From contig JBGSNZ010000040.1 of the NCBI GenBank assembly GCA_041739345.1, forward strand, positions 42,221-106,220: 64,000 bases of DNA, in the 5' to 3' direction. The notes beneath the pieces are model-generated. The model was not told the DNA's origin. It searched no databases and saw only the letters and a list, made by a program, of their open reading frames with translations. Below are positions 8,591 through 17,163 of the stretch, in pieces. The number at the start of each line of letters is the position of its first letter. Within the stretch, counting starts at the first letter, position 1. This DNA is from DIGJ01 sp041739345. Lineage in GTDB: Bacteria; Bacillota; Clostridia; Lachnospirales; Lachnospiraceae. A program made the position numbers and the translations under genes.

Positions 8591-10261
8591 TTAGATACGT
8601 AGTTTTTCAAATACTCCATTTATATTAATCTTTCCATATCCCCAGATATTGTTTGGATAAACCAGTTCATCGTCTCGACTAGCACCACGTATTAAAAGTC
8701 TTCTTACATCCATTCCTGTGATAGAAATGTAGTTTTCTCGTATCACAGCCCATTCAAGAAGCATTGCTGCTATTCCAGTAGCATAGGCACTAGCAGCTCC
8801 AGTTCCAGTTGCAGTGCCGTATCCTCCATTTAATGCTGCACAGGTAAGATTATATCCAGGAGCTGCAAAATCTGGTTTTATGGTATTGATCCTTGTATAG
8901 CCCCTTCCAGATTCTATCAAAATACTATCATCACTCTGGTTATATGCAGTTGCGGTCATAGGATTCACTGAATTTCCAGGAGAAGTAATGGTTGTGTCCG
9001 GACTCGGCTGTAAAAAAAAGGTTTCTTTTGAAATTAAGTCACCCGATGGAAGCCATGCATGAAACGATGTTACCTCATTTTCAATATTACGAACTTTTAT
9101 TCGCCAGACCCCTTCTGTAGGATTTTCCATACGTATCAGTATCATCTGATCTCCTGTTTCTTCTTCGATGATATTATTATTTACCCAAACAACCGATGCT
9201 TCAAAAATAAAAGTGAACTTATTACATTCATTGAAACGTGCAAATATTTCACGTGTGGATTCTCCTGTTGGCGTAATAATTTCAACCGAGAAACGGGCTG
9301 GTGCATAGGTCCAAATTTGAAATGCAAATTTCTTATCCTTACTACTCACCTTTAATTCAAATTCCTCTGAAAAGGTATCAGAGGCGACCGTTCCAAAAAA
9401 GTGTCTTTCATTATTCCCTTCATTTCCAGCCGCAATAATTATTCCGAACCAAGGTGTATTGGAGATAAATGACAAATACGCACTAGTGTCTTCATTTCCG
9501 TCATGTCCGCCTTGACTTGATCCAATGGCTAAACATATGACGATTGGGCGATTGATTATACTTGTCATTCTATGGAAATATCGTACTGCTAATATTACGT
9601 CGCTTTCCTGAAAGCAAATCGGACCATCTGGAATAAAAAATATATTTCGAAGATTTTGTTTTGCCTGCTTTAATTTTACAACGATTATGTCGGAAGATGG
9701 TGCAATTCCGGTAAATGAGTTTTCTAAATCTGACGAACCTGCAGCAATACTAGCAATGGCAGTCCCATGTCCATTTTCATCCACGGATGGAACAATCGAA
9801 AGTGGGTTATCACTTTTTAAGGCAAGATCTATCTGTTCTTTTTTGTATTCCGTACCATATGTAAACTCCTCCGGCGGTGTACCATCTTGTATCGTTTGAT
9901 CCCATATTGACAAAATGCGGGAAGTGCCATCCATATTCAAAAATGCCTTATGCTGATAATCTATACCAGTGTCAATAATACCAACAATAACACCTTGACC
10001 AAAAAGTGCCAGATTGGGGTTTCGCTGCACTTTAGCTACTCCTGATTTTTCAAGATCAATAACAGAAGACAATGTATAAATTATCGGAAATGCATGTAAA
10101 GGATAATTTCCTAAATCACAAGGATTTGGATTCACAACTTGAACATGTAATAGAGAATCTCTTTGGTTCATCGGAGTAATATTTTCGGAACTACCATATA
10201 AATACCCGACTTCACTATTTATGATTAAGTCATAATAATTTTCATCAATAATTTTATTTAT
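8591..10261 (-). CDS. Csp-like subtilisin-fold pseudoprotease, first of tandem
   Basis: First gene of the tandem, 556 residues from an AUA start. It aligns with the third copy almost without gaps: Asp97 (IIDTGI), His165 (NGHGTA) and Gly488 in GTGAASA where the nucleophilic Ser should be. The oxyanion Asn is kept (AAGNEGN). The first ordinary ATG, at 10171, would remove the conserved KIIDENYYDLII segment. GGGGG at 10269-10273 is 7 bases before ATA at 10261. Csp proteins of clostridia act in spores as germination proteases or pseudoprotease signal proteins. Sequence resemblance suggests a related role, but no germination receptor or sleC gene is seen nearby, so this is inference. Confidence 0.85.
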   Translation of the reverse strand: MNKIIDENYYDLIINSEVGYLYGSSENITPMNQRDSLLHVQVVNPNPCDLGNYPLHAFPIIYTLSSVIDLEKSGVAKVQRNPNLALFGQGVIVGIIDTGIDYQHKAFLNMDGTSRILSIWDQTIQDGTPPEEFTYGTEYKKEQIDLALKSDNPLSIVPSVDENGHGTAIASIAAGSSDLENSFTGIAPSSDIIVVKLKQAKQNLRNIFFIPDGPICFQESDVILAVRYFHRMTSIINRPIVICLAIGSSQGGHDGNEDTSAYLSFISNTPWFGIIIAAGNEGNNERHFFGTVASDTFSEEFELKVSSKDKKFAFQIWTYAPARFSVEIITPTGESTREIFARFNECNKFTFIFEASVVWVNNNIIEEETGDQMILIRMENPTEGVWRIKVRNIENEVTSFHAWLPSGDLISKETFFLQPSPDTTITSPGNSVNPMTATAYNQSDDSILIESGRGYTRINTIKPDFAAPGYNLTCAALNGGYGTATGTGAASAYATGIAAMLLEWAVIRENYISITGMDVRRLLIRGASRDDELVYPNNIWGYGKININGVFEKLRI

Positions 10262-10273
10262 AAGAATTCCCCC
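10259..10273 (-). promoter_or_regulatory. ribosome site and AUA start, first pseudoprotease
   Basis: GGGGG, then 7 bases (AATTCTT), then ATA in frame. There is no ATG, GTG or TTG in frame until codon 31. Together with its paralogues this gives AUU, AUC and AUA at one conserved position. Confidence 0.65.
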
Positions 10274-10342
10274 TAAATTGTTATGATTTAGATCAATCCT
10301 TATATCTTATGATTAAGACCTAAAAATATTGATTAAATAAGC

Positions 10343-10386
10343 ATAATAAAAGCTACTACTATAAATATAGCGGTAACTTTTATTAT
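10343..10386 (-). terminator. terminator after the chagasin-domain gene
   Basis: Outer stem ATAATAAAAG / CTTTTATTAT with an inner CTAT / ATAG hairpin and a few mismatches between. It lies 16 bases past the stop of the minus-strand gene and before the pseudoprotease tandem. Confidence 0.6.
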
Positions 10387-10401
10387 AACCCTTGAATTGT
10401 A

Positions 10402-11484
10402 TTATTTTACTGTAATTGTATATACTTTCGTATATTCTGCTTTTGCAGAGGATTCACCCTCCCACTGTCTGTAATACCGAAAGGTAATTGTCGTTTTACC
10501 AGCTTTTAGTGCTTTAAAGTACCAGTTATAAATGCCCCCCGCTCCTATCGCATTTGAATTAGAACGGTAATTTTGTGTAATTAAGCTTACAATATCGTTG
10601 GTTGTAATCGTATAATACCAGCTATATCCGGTGGTTGGATTCCCTTCTAGGATGACTCTTGCGATATCTCCTACAAAAAGATCATTATTTTGATCTGGAT
10701 TCAAGATTACTGCTTCCTTATATAAGAACTCATACCCTTTCATTATTTTATCTTTTAATAGAGGAAATGGAATTACAAATTCCTGTATCCCTGCAGCGTA
10801 TGGAAAGTATTCATATTGCTGAAAGTAGAACACGATCCCTTCATCAGAAAGATAAAATGCTGGATTCTTTCCAATACTTTTAAACTTTTCTAATTCAAAA
10901 AGATCACCAGATGCAACTTTTTTATCAATTTCTTTTTTTATAATAGCATTAATATAACTCGTGTATTTTTTATCTGCGTTTAGTAAATCATTCAGTTTCA
11001 ATTCCTCTCCTGTTTGCAAATCAAATGTATAGGAGCTTTGCGTAGTGGACCCATGAGCCCCACCCGCATACTGATATTCAGAAAAAACAACACTTAGTAG
11101 ACCATTTTGATTGTATGCTATCTTGTAATCAAGATATGTCTCACATAGTTTAGTACCTCCATACTCTGACTGAGAGAGTACCACCGCGCATTTGAGGCCT
11201 TGGTTTTTCGCATTTACGGCTACTTTCTTAAACAATGTATTTAATTTCTTTTGTACGGTTTTGTCAGGCAATCCCGTTATTAATGGATACTTAAGGGTTA
11301 CTTTTAGATTATCTGCTGCAATATGTTTTTCTACGGTACTAATTGTTATGTTATTACTATTTTTTTCATCATTTAATACACCTACCGCTTTATCATTTTC
11401 CGTAATTTTGGCGGCGCATACATTGGAACATAATAAGAAAATAAATACCACTACAATCGACATCAAATTTAATTTTTTAATCAT
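10402..11484 (-). CDS. secreted protein with RsiV/PdaC-like and chagasin-like domains
   Basis: Exported protein of 360 residues with a clear N-terminal signal peptide (MIKKLNLMSIVVVFIFLL, Ala-rich cleavage region near residue 25). The middle part (about 50-250) resembles the DUF4163/DUF3298 pair found in RsiV and PdaC, with SEYQYAGGAHGS and LNDLL. The C-terminal 100 residues carry the three signature loops of the chagasin/I42 family of cysteine protease inhibitors: NPTTGYSW, GAGG and a YRQWEG loop close to the usual RPWE. It is followed by a terminator and then by the three pseudoproteases on the same strand. A link to them is only suggested by position. Chagasins inhibit papain-type enzymes, not subtilases. 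Confidence 0.8.
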   Translation of the reverse strand: MIKKLNLMSIVVVFIFLLCSNVCAAKITENDKAVGVLNDEKNSNNITISTVEKHIAADNLKVTLKYPLITGLPDKTVQKKLNTLFKKVAVNAKNQGLKCAVVLSQSEYGGTKLCETYLDYKIAYNQNGLLSVVFSEYQYAGGAHGSTTQSSYTFDLQTGEELKLNDLLNADKKYTSYINAIIKKEIDKKVASGDLFELEKFKSIGKNPAFYLSDEGIVFYFQQYEYFPYAAGIQEFVIPFPLLKDKIMKGYEFLYKEAVILNPDQNNDLFVGDIARVILEGNPTTGYSWYYTITTNDIVSLITQNYRSNSNAIGAGGIYNWYFKALKAGKTTITFRYYRQWEGESSAKAEYTKVYTITVK

Positions 11485-11567
11485 TTCATATCTCTCCTAT
11501 AATTATATTTCACTTTTATCATATGCTTTTTTAACTGGAGTATCAACATTTTTTTATAATATAAAAA

Positions 11568-11603
11568 ATTCCATGTCAGTTACTCATTTCACTGATATGG
11601 AAT
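11568..11603 (-). terminator. terminator of the ECF operon
   Basis: Inverted repeat ATTCCATGTCAGT / ACTGATATGGAAT, 25 bases past the stop of the second ECF ATPase gene. On the minus strand it is followed by a T-rich tract. Confidence 0.8.
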
Positions 11604-11627
11604 CTTATTATGTAATTGATTATTCTG

Positions 11628-12443
11628 CTACTTTGTATTTGCTTTCTGGTAAGCAATAAATTCCTCGGTTGTCAAAAAAACATCATCATAACCTAACCCT
11701 TGACAAAGCTTTGTTACGTTTGGCTGTTCAAGATACGCCTGTTTTAAAATATCTTCCTTGGCAAAAACTTCTCTTGTTGTTCCATCAATCAAAATATTGC
11801 CTTTTGCAAAAACAATCGCACGTTCAAAGGTATCAGCAACAAAATCCATATCATGAATAATTGTAATAACGGTTTTTCCTTCGGAACGAAGTTTGCGGAT
11901 AACGGATTTTATCATTTCTTTTCCATGATAATCCTGTGCAATCGTTGGTTCATCAAAAATAATTACCTTTGTATCCATTGCCATAATAGAAGCGATGGCA
12001 ACCAATTTACGGCTAGAAAGGCCTAAATCGTACGGATTTTTATCTGCAAGATCCTTTAATCCAACAAGTTCTAATGCTTCATCTGCCTTTTGTTTTGCAA
12101 CGGATTCTTCCATACCTATTTTTAAAGGTCCAAACATAACCTCATCGATTACACGATTTTTAAAGATCTGATCATTTGGATTTTGAAATACCATACCAAT
12201 GTGCTTTGCTAATTGAGCCACGGTCATATTTGCAATATCGTTTCCTTCAAAATGAATCGAACCCCCCGTTGGGCGTAAAAGACCTTTTAACAATTTAACA
12301 AAGGTAGTTTTTCCTGCACCGTTTTGTCCGATGATTGCAGTGGAACGTTCATCAATTATAAAATCAAGTCCCTTTAGGATTTCATCTCCCTCAGTATAAG
12401 AAAAATGTAAATCTTTCATTTCAAGTATTTTATTGTTGTCCAT
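11628..12443 (-). CDS. ecfA2: ECF transporter ATPase (EcfA2-like)
   Basis: Cytoplasmic ABC ATPase of an energy-coupling-factor vitamin/nucleoside type importer, 271 residues. Walker A is GQNGAGKT (39-46) and Walker B is VIIFDEP. The ABC signature is unusual, reading GLSSRK in place of LSGGQ, so this subunit may contribute a degenerate catalytic site, with the partner ATPase supplying a canonical one. Its ATG directly follows the stop codon of the first ATPase gene (ATG TAA ATG), indicating tight translational coupling. It is the last gene of the operon before a terminator. Confidence 0.88.
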   Translation of the reverse strand: MDNNKILEMKDLHFSYTEGDEILKGLDFIIDERSTAIIGQNGAGKTTFVKLLKGLLRPTGGSIHFEGNDIANMTVAQLAKHIGMVFQNPNDQIFKNRVIDEVMFGPLKIGMEESVAKQKADEALELVGLKDLADKNPYDLGLSSRKLVAIASIMAMDTKVIIFDEPTIAQDYHGKEMIKSVIRKLRSEGKTVITIIHDMDFVADTFERAIVFAKGNILIDGTTREVFAKEDILKQAYLEQPNVTKLCQGLGYDDVFLTTEEFIAYQKANTK

Positions 12444-13295
12444 TTACATTTCCCCCTTATCATTTTTCAATAAATAATTTGCTTCTTCCAATGTTACCGG
12501 ATAACATCCGGTTACTGGATTCTTTTTGCCTAATTCTCGGCAGATTTTTGTAAATACAGGTGCTTCTATTCCATAATCATCTAAATCATCTCTCGAGAAA
12601 ATGTTTTGTGGTGTATCATATGCAATCTGCTTGCTATCGTCTATTAAAAGAACACGATCACTGTAAGCGGCTATCTTTTCCATGTTATGCTCAACCATGA
12701 AAATAGTAATTCCTTTTTTACTTAATTTTTGTACGGCCTGATAAACCTCTTCTCTTCCTTGTGGGTCTAGCTGAGAAGTTGGTTCATCTAATACAATAAC
12801 CTCTGGTTGCATGGCTATAATACTGGCAATTGCCATACGCTGCATCTGTCCTCCTGAAAGATCAAACGGATTTCTATCCTTATATTTCGTAATATCCAAA
12901 AGCTCCATTGCCTCGTCAATACGCATAACCATTTCATCCTTGGGAATTCCTAAGTTCTCCAAACCAAATGAGATTTCTTCATACACGGTTAATTTAGATC
13001 CTGTTACCTGATTAAATGGATTCTGAAATACAGTTCCAACTTTTTCACAAAGTTCACTGATCTCTACATTTTTTACTTCCAAGTCATCTACCATCACTTT
13101 TCCGCCATAAGATCCTTTGTAAAAGTTTGGTACTAAACCTGCAATTGCTTGACACAGTGTACTTTTCCCGGAACCATTCTTTCCGATAATTCCAATAAAT
13201 TCGCCTGCATTCGCAGAAAATGATATTCCATCTAATGCAAGAAAATCCGTTGCAGGATATTTATATTTTAAATTTTCAACTACTATTTTAGACAT
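12444..13295 (-). CDS. ecfA1: ECF transporter ATPase (EcfA1-like)
   Basis: Second ATPase of the ECF module, 283 residues. All ABC motifs are intact: GKNGSGKS (38-45), LSGGQMQR, VIVLDEPTSQLDP and a switch His in VEHN. It would form the heterodimeric motor with its neighbour and bind the EcfT coupling helices. It overlaps the end of ecfT by 13 bases, so the genes are co-translated. Confidence 0.92.
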   Translation of the reverse strand: MSKIVVENLKYKYPATDFLALDGISFSANAGEFIGIIGKNGSGKSTLCQAIAGLVPNFYKGSYGGKVMVDDLEVKNVEISELCEKVGTVFQNPFNQVTGSKLTVYEEISFGLENLGIPKDEMVMRIDEAMELLDITKYKDRNPFDLSGGQMQRMAIASIIAMQPEVIVLDEPTSQLDPQGREEVYQAVQKLSKKGITIFMVEHNMEKIAAYSDRVLLIDDSKQIAYDTPQNIFSRDDLDDYGIEAPVFTKICRELGKKNPVTGCYPVTLEEANYLLKNDKGEM

Positions 13296-14059
13296 CCTAC
13301 AACCCTCCAGACAATACCAGCTATTAATATAAGAATCATTGCAATCTGTAAATATTTATCGAAATTTGATTTTTTTTCATCATTTAAAAAAGTTTTCTTG
13401 TTTTTAGCGTTAAATCCTCTCACTTCCAAAGCAAGGGCACGCTCTTTTGTATTAATTAATGAACTCATAACAACTGGTGATATGAGAGGAAGAAATGCCT
13501 TAATTCGAACAAGCAAATTTCCTTCTGTCTCCATTCCTCTGCTTCGCTGTGCATCCGTAATGGTTGCCATAGTATCCGTCATCTGCGGAATAATCTGAAA
13601 AACAGAAATAAATACATAACCAAATCTTGGTGAAAACCCTTTACGTACAAAGTTCTCTATCATATCCGAAGGTTTTGTTGCTAAAATTAGTACACAAAAA
13701 CTAAGCAATATGTTTAACACATTTACTACAATGTCAAATGCAAATAGCAATCCTTCTTTATAAAATATAACGGGTCCAAGCGTAAGTAATGGTGTTACAT
13801 TTCCAGCTCGAAATAATCCTTGAATGATAACAACTGTCAATAAAACGAATCCGGATACACCTAAAATTGGTATGGTCTTTTTTAATACTTTAGAAACTAG
13901 CAACAGACAAATACTAAGAACAATAAATACCATACTTACCATTTTGCTTCCGACAATTGCAGGAAGTATTAATGCTAAAATGATATATAAAATCTTGCTC
14001 TCTGGTGCCAATTTGTTTAATATGGAGCCTTTTTCCTCATACAAGCTGATACTTTTCAT
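13283..14059 (-). CDS. ecfT: ECF transporter transmembrane subunit EcfT
   Basis: Integral membrane coupling protein, 258 residues with about five or six hydrophobic segments. The coupling region contains the Ala-Arg-Gly type motif AQRSRGME and a second similar segment ALEVRGFN, typical of EcfT proteins that grip the two ATPases. It lies between the S component and ATPase genes. A strong hairpin at 14096-14132 separates it from the upstream S-component gene and may lower its expression. Confidence 0.9.
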   Translation of the reverse strand: MKSISLYEEKGSILNKLAPESKILYIILALILPAIVGSKMVSMVFIVLSICLLLVSKVLKKTIPILGVSGFVLLTVVIIQGLFRAGNVTPLLTLGPVIFYKEGLLFAFDIVVNVLNILLSFCVLILATKPSDMIENFVRKGFSPRFGYVFISVFQIIPQMTDTMATITDAQRSRGMETEGNLLVRIKAFLPLISPVVMSSLINTKERALALEVRGFNAKNKKTFLNDEKKSNFDKYLQIAMILILIAGIVWRVVGCLK

Positions 14060-14095
14060 TTTGTGTTCCTCTCAGTCACTAATCAATTTTGCCTA

Positions 14096-14132
14096 AACAA
14101 TAATTTGCCCGCTATGCGGGCAAATTATTGTT
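14096..14132 (-). terminator. intra-operon hairpin before ecfT
   Basis: Perfect 17-bp inverted repeat with a 3-base loop (AACAATAATTTGCCCGC and its complement). The U tract is short (TTATTGTTTAGG), so partial termination or RNA processing is more likely than complete termination. It sits between the S-component gene and ecfT. Confidence 0.75.
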
Positions 14133-14145
14133 CTATCTAAATACC

Positions 14146-14760
14146 TTAATTATCAAGACTATCGATGGTATCACTACTTTGATATAATGAAACCAAACTC
14201 TTTGGAAGACTCTTGCTAATTGCAAAAACAATCAATAATACTGCAATTTTATCTGGTAGATCTACGATAAGTTCATCGATAAAAGATGCCAAGAATACTG
14301 GTAAATTGTTTGCTAATGCCCATGCGTAAACCGCATCACCCCAAACATTTCCAGTTGTACCACCCCAGAATGCCATGTTAAGTGGAGTTGATACTACAAC
14401 AGCAACCAAACCAGCTGCAACAGCTGTTACTAAGGAAAGTTTAATGTTTTTCATAAATCCCTTATGCGCTAAGATACCTACTGTCAAACCAATTGCAATA
14501 TTTGTTAATGCATATACCGTAGAAATTGGGTCCATTGTAAGACCATAAATAATGTTATTTGCAGCACCGCAAATTGCTCCTGCGATTGGTCCTGCAAGTA
14601 CTGCTGCAAGACATGTACCAATGGAATCCAACCATAATGGTAATTTGAGTACTCCTGCAAACAATTTTCCCAGATAATTGATTCCGATTGCTGCTGGAAT
14701 CAATACCAATGTTGCTGTGTTGAAATTCAGTGACCATAAACTCTTCCCTTTTTTGCTCAT
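14146..14760 (-). CDS. ECF transporter substrate-binding S component
   Basis: Small hydrophobic protein (204 residues, about six membrane segments) of the ECF S-component type, with AGPIAGAICGAANNIIYG and a short cytosolic C-terminal tail. It lies 14 bases after a nucleoside phosphorylase gene and in front of ecfT. The pairing with the phosphorylase suggests nucleoside, perhaps uridine, uptake. This is context only, since S components cannot be assigned a substrate by eye. Confidence 0.82.
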   Translation of the reverse strand: MSKKGKSLWSLNFNTATLVLIPAAIGINYLGKLFAGVLKLPLWLDSIGTCLAAVLAGPIAGAICGAANNIIYGLTMDPISTVYALTNIAIGLTVGILAHKGFMKNIKLSLVTAVAAGLVAVVVSTPLNMAFWGGTTGNVWGDAVYAWALANNLPVFLASFIDELIVDLPDKIAVLLIVFAISKSLPKSLVSLYQSSDTIDSLDN

Positions 14761-14774
14761 AACCTTACCTCCAT

Positions 14775-15518
14775 TTATTTTGTTTTATTTTCTAACACAA
14801 AGGCTTCCAGCGCAGTAATAATTTCATTCGCTTCACCTTGTTTTACAACCGAATCACCATCCACATAATCGTTAATATTTTTTTCTAAATCATCTTCATA
14901 TTCTACGACTGTGTTCAAAATAGAGGCACATTTCACACCTCTTAATGCTCCTATAGTAAACAATGCTGCCGTTTCCATATCTGCCCCAAGTATGCCACAC
15001 TTGGACCAATAAGCATCAATCTCATCTTCTCTATCCGTATAAAAACTATCATGACTTCTTCCGCGGCCGATATGAAATGGGAATTTTTGTTCTTCTGCTG
15101 CCTTTATCGTTGCCATTAATAAACGTGTATCTGGTATTGCTGGATAAATTGCTTCTATGTAAGTTTTGGATGCTCCATCATCACGAACCGCACCATTGAT
15201 TAAAATCAAGTCTCCAAGGTGAATCGAACGATCCAATGCTCCGCAACTTCCGATTCGTATCATATATTCCACTCCGATATTATGAAGTTCCTCCACTGCA
15301 ATTCCAGTAGAAGCGCCTCCCATTCCTGTGGATACAGCTAATACTTTGATTCCTTTGTAATATCCGCTGATGCTTCTCATTTCGCGATTGTATGCAAGTT
15401 CTGTTACATCGGTCAAATATTCCTTAATATGATCAATTCTTCCCGGATCTCCAGGCAAAATTGCATACATTGCACTGTCTTGCTTCGATAATCTGATGTG
15501 AGCCTGTTTTTCTTCCAT
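14775..15518 (-). CDS. uridine/purine nucleoside phosphorylase (NP-I family)
   Basis: NP-I family phosphorylase, 247 residues, that splits a nucleoside with phosphate into base and ribose-1-phosphate. Seen: the phosphate-binding GDPGRI near residue 25, an Arg in YMIRIGSCGAL, and the ribose-contacting GADMETAALF. The overall pattern and length are closest to uridine phosphorylases. It begins 34 bases after the Crp-type regulator and precedes the ECF genes, forming a nucleoside salvage operon. Specificity between uridine and purine nucleosides is not proven. Confidence 0.85.
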   Translation of the reverse strand: MEEKQAHIRLSKQDSAMYAILPGDPGRIDHIKEYLTDVTELAYNREMRSISGYYKGIKVLAVSTGMGGASTGIAVEELHNIGVEYMIRIGSCGALDRSIHLGDLILINGAVRDDGASKTYIEAIYPAIPDTRLLMATIKAAEEQKFPFHIGRGRSHDSFYTDREDEIDAYWSKCGILGADMETAALFTIGALRGVKCASILNTVVEYEDDLEKNINDYVDGDSVVKQGEANEIITALEAFVLENKTK

Positions 15519-15552
15519 AATACTTTCCTCTTCTCGTTATTAATTAAAAGCA

Positions 15553-16275
15553 CTAATTTTCTTTTTCTATCTGCAAAACCAGCCCATCTACATCGTTTAC
15601 AATAATTTTCTTTTTTGTTATCACAATTAAATCCGCCTCACGCAATTTCTGCAAAACACGGTTTACACTCCGTTGCGTTACCGCCATCCGTTCTGCTAGG
15701 TCTTCCGAAGATATTTCTACTAAGTTATCTGTTTTTGGATTTGCACCAATACTGCTGACCAAATACTGACAGATTCTCTGTGTTAATGAGTATAACGTAT
15801 TGTTTCCCATATTTCTGCATAAAGCATAGGAGCTTTCGCAAAGTGTTTTTACAAAATAATCATTCATATTTCGATCGGTTTGTACCCAATGGATAAAATC
15901 TTCTTTCTCAATTTCTAGCAATCTTACATTTGTTTTCGCCTCTACCCGGCTTACATATGGACGATTTCCAAACATCTCTAATTCACCAATATAACAGCCT
16001 TTTCGGTAGGTATTCAGATAGTATTTTTTTCCATTCTCCGATTCCACATAAATATCTAATTCACCGCCTAATACAATAAACATGGTTTGATATATTTCAT
16101 CCTGGTTTCGAACAAATTCATTGGCTTTAAATTCACGGATTTTCATTTTACGCAACAGTTCATAAGGACATGATTTCATAATTTCATATATTCTTGAATC
16201 CTTCTCAATATTTTCACAAATTTGCGTAATGTTTGCAATGATTTCATTGGTCTTTGCAACATTATTTAGATTCAT
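15553..16275 (-). CDS. Crp/Fnr-family transcriptional regulator
   Basis: 240 residues. The N-terminal part is a cyclic-nucleotide-binding-fold domain (about 20-140; GCYIGELEMFGNRPYVSRVEA). The C-terminal part is a Crp-type winged helix with recognition helix VTQRSVNRVLQKL near 200-212. There is no cysteine cluster of the FNR type. It heads the nucleoside phosphorylase/ECF operon and is probably its local regulator. A good promoter lies at 16353-16381. The effector is unknown. Confidence 0.88.
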   Translation of the reverse strand: MNLNNVAKTNEIIANITQICENIEKDSRIYEIMKSCPYELLRKMKIREFKANEFVRNQDEIYQTMFIVLGGELDIYVESENGKKYYLNTYRKGCYIGELEMFGNRPYVSRVEAKTNVRLLEIEKEDFIHWVQTDRNMNDYFVKTLCESSYALCRNMGNNTLYSLTQRICQYLVSSIGANPKTDNLVEISSEDLAERMAVTQRSVNRVLQKLREADLIVITKKKIIVNDVDGLVLQIEKEN

Positions 16276-16352
16276 ATATTACTTTTTTCCTTTCCGTTTA
16301 TGTAATTTGTGCAAATCACCCTACTATAAAGTCATTTCTTTTGTTAGTATTT

Positions 16353-16381
16353 ATTATATTCATTAAGGGATATGACTACAA
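16353..16381 (-). promoter_or_regulatory. promoter of the Crp-type regulator operon
   Basis: On the minus strand: TTGTAG, a 17-base spacer, then TATAAT. It lies about 78 bases upstream of the regulator start codon. Confidence 0.6.
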
Positions 16382-16464
16382 GGTAATTTGTCTCAAAAAA
16401 GTGTATATTTCAATCGTTTTACATTAGATAACTCATTTTTTTAGGACTTTTGTCCAAAACGTTT

Positions 16465-16980
16465 CTAGTCTATTTGAATCTGACAGGTTCTCATTGATTC
16501 TAATGCTCGTTTGTGGCTTTCTGGCGTTACACCTGCGCAACAGGAGGAATCAACAACAATCGGCACTTCAGGTAAAACTGCTTTGATTAAAAACGCATTG
16601 GAAATGACACAAATATCCGTACATAACCCAATCAAAGTTATGGAATCGATTGTTTCTTTTTCATTTAAATCTTTCAATACTTGTCCTAACTTCGCGCTTC
16701 CAAAGGTAGGTTTATTCACTGGCTCTTGCGTACATAAGGCTTCAACCTCTGGACAAAGCATCCATCCTTTTGTATTTTTAATACAATGTGGAACGGGAAG
16801 ATTTCTTCCTTCTTGTGTTTCCATATAATTTTCTTCATGTGTATCTTTTGTGTATAATATTTTACCTGAAAAATTCTTAATCTTTTCAACTACCTTTGGA
16901 ACGATGGAAACAGCCTCTTTTGTACCTAATGTACCATCCACAAAATCATTTTGCATGTCTATTACGATTAAATAATTCAT
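16465..16980 (-). CDS. pncA: nicotinamidase-type cysteine hydrolase
   Basis: Isochorismatase-fold hydrolase of 171 residues that most likely converts nicotinamide to nicotinate in NAD salvage. The catalytic triad is visible: Asp8 in IDMQNDF, Lys in NKPTFGS, and Cys in GLCTDICV. Metal ligands of the PncA type are present in DTHEENY and PHC. It stands alone between the Crp-type regulator and the ascorbate operon terminator. A copy of the motif AAACGAACAT at 17073-17082 lies in its upstream region. The nadABC genes occur in the same window, so salvage and de novo NAD synthesis coexist. Confidence 0.85.
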   Translation of the reverse strand: MNYLIVIDMQNDFVDGTLGTKEAVSIVPKVVEKIKNFSGKILYTKDTHEENYMETQEGRNLPVPHCIKNTKGWMLCPEVEALCTQEPVNKPTFGSAKLGQVLKDLNEKETIDSITLIGLCTDICVISNAFLIKAVLPEVPIVVDSSCCAGVTPESHKRALESMRTCQIQID

Positions 16981-17090
16981 TTTTATCCCTCATTTCTGCG
17001 CTGCTTTTTGCACATATCAATATTCCTTTCATTGTAGCACATTTCTTAACGAAGACAACCACCAATTTAATAAAACGAACATAACAAAAA

Positions 17091-17132
17091 GACTGAAACA
17101 AAATCAGATTATCTTCCAATTTTGTTTCAGTC
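17091..17132 (-). terminator. terminator of the ascorbate operon
   Basis: Perfect 14-bp stem GACTGAAACAAAAT / ATTTTGTTTCAGTC with a 14-base loop. On the minus strand it is followed by TTTTTGTT, 31 bases past the ulaF stop. Confidence 0.88.
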
Positions 17133-17163
17133 CCTTAATTATTTAGTAATATGGCACGATAGG

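Noticed and set aside
16442..16460. GGAC-TTTT-GTCC hairpin as the pncA terminator
   Set aside because: The stem is only 4 bp and no U tract follows in the pncA direction.
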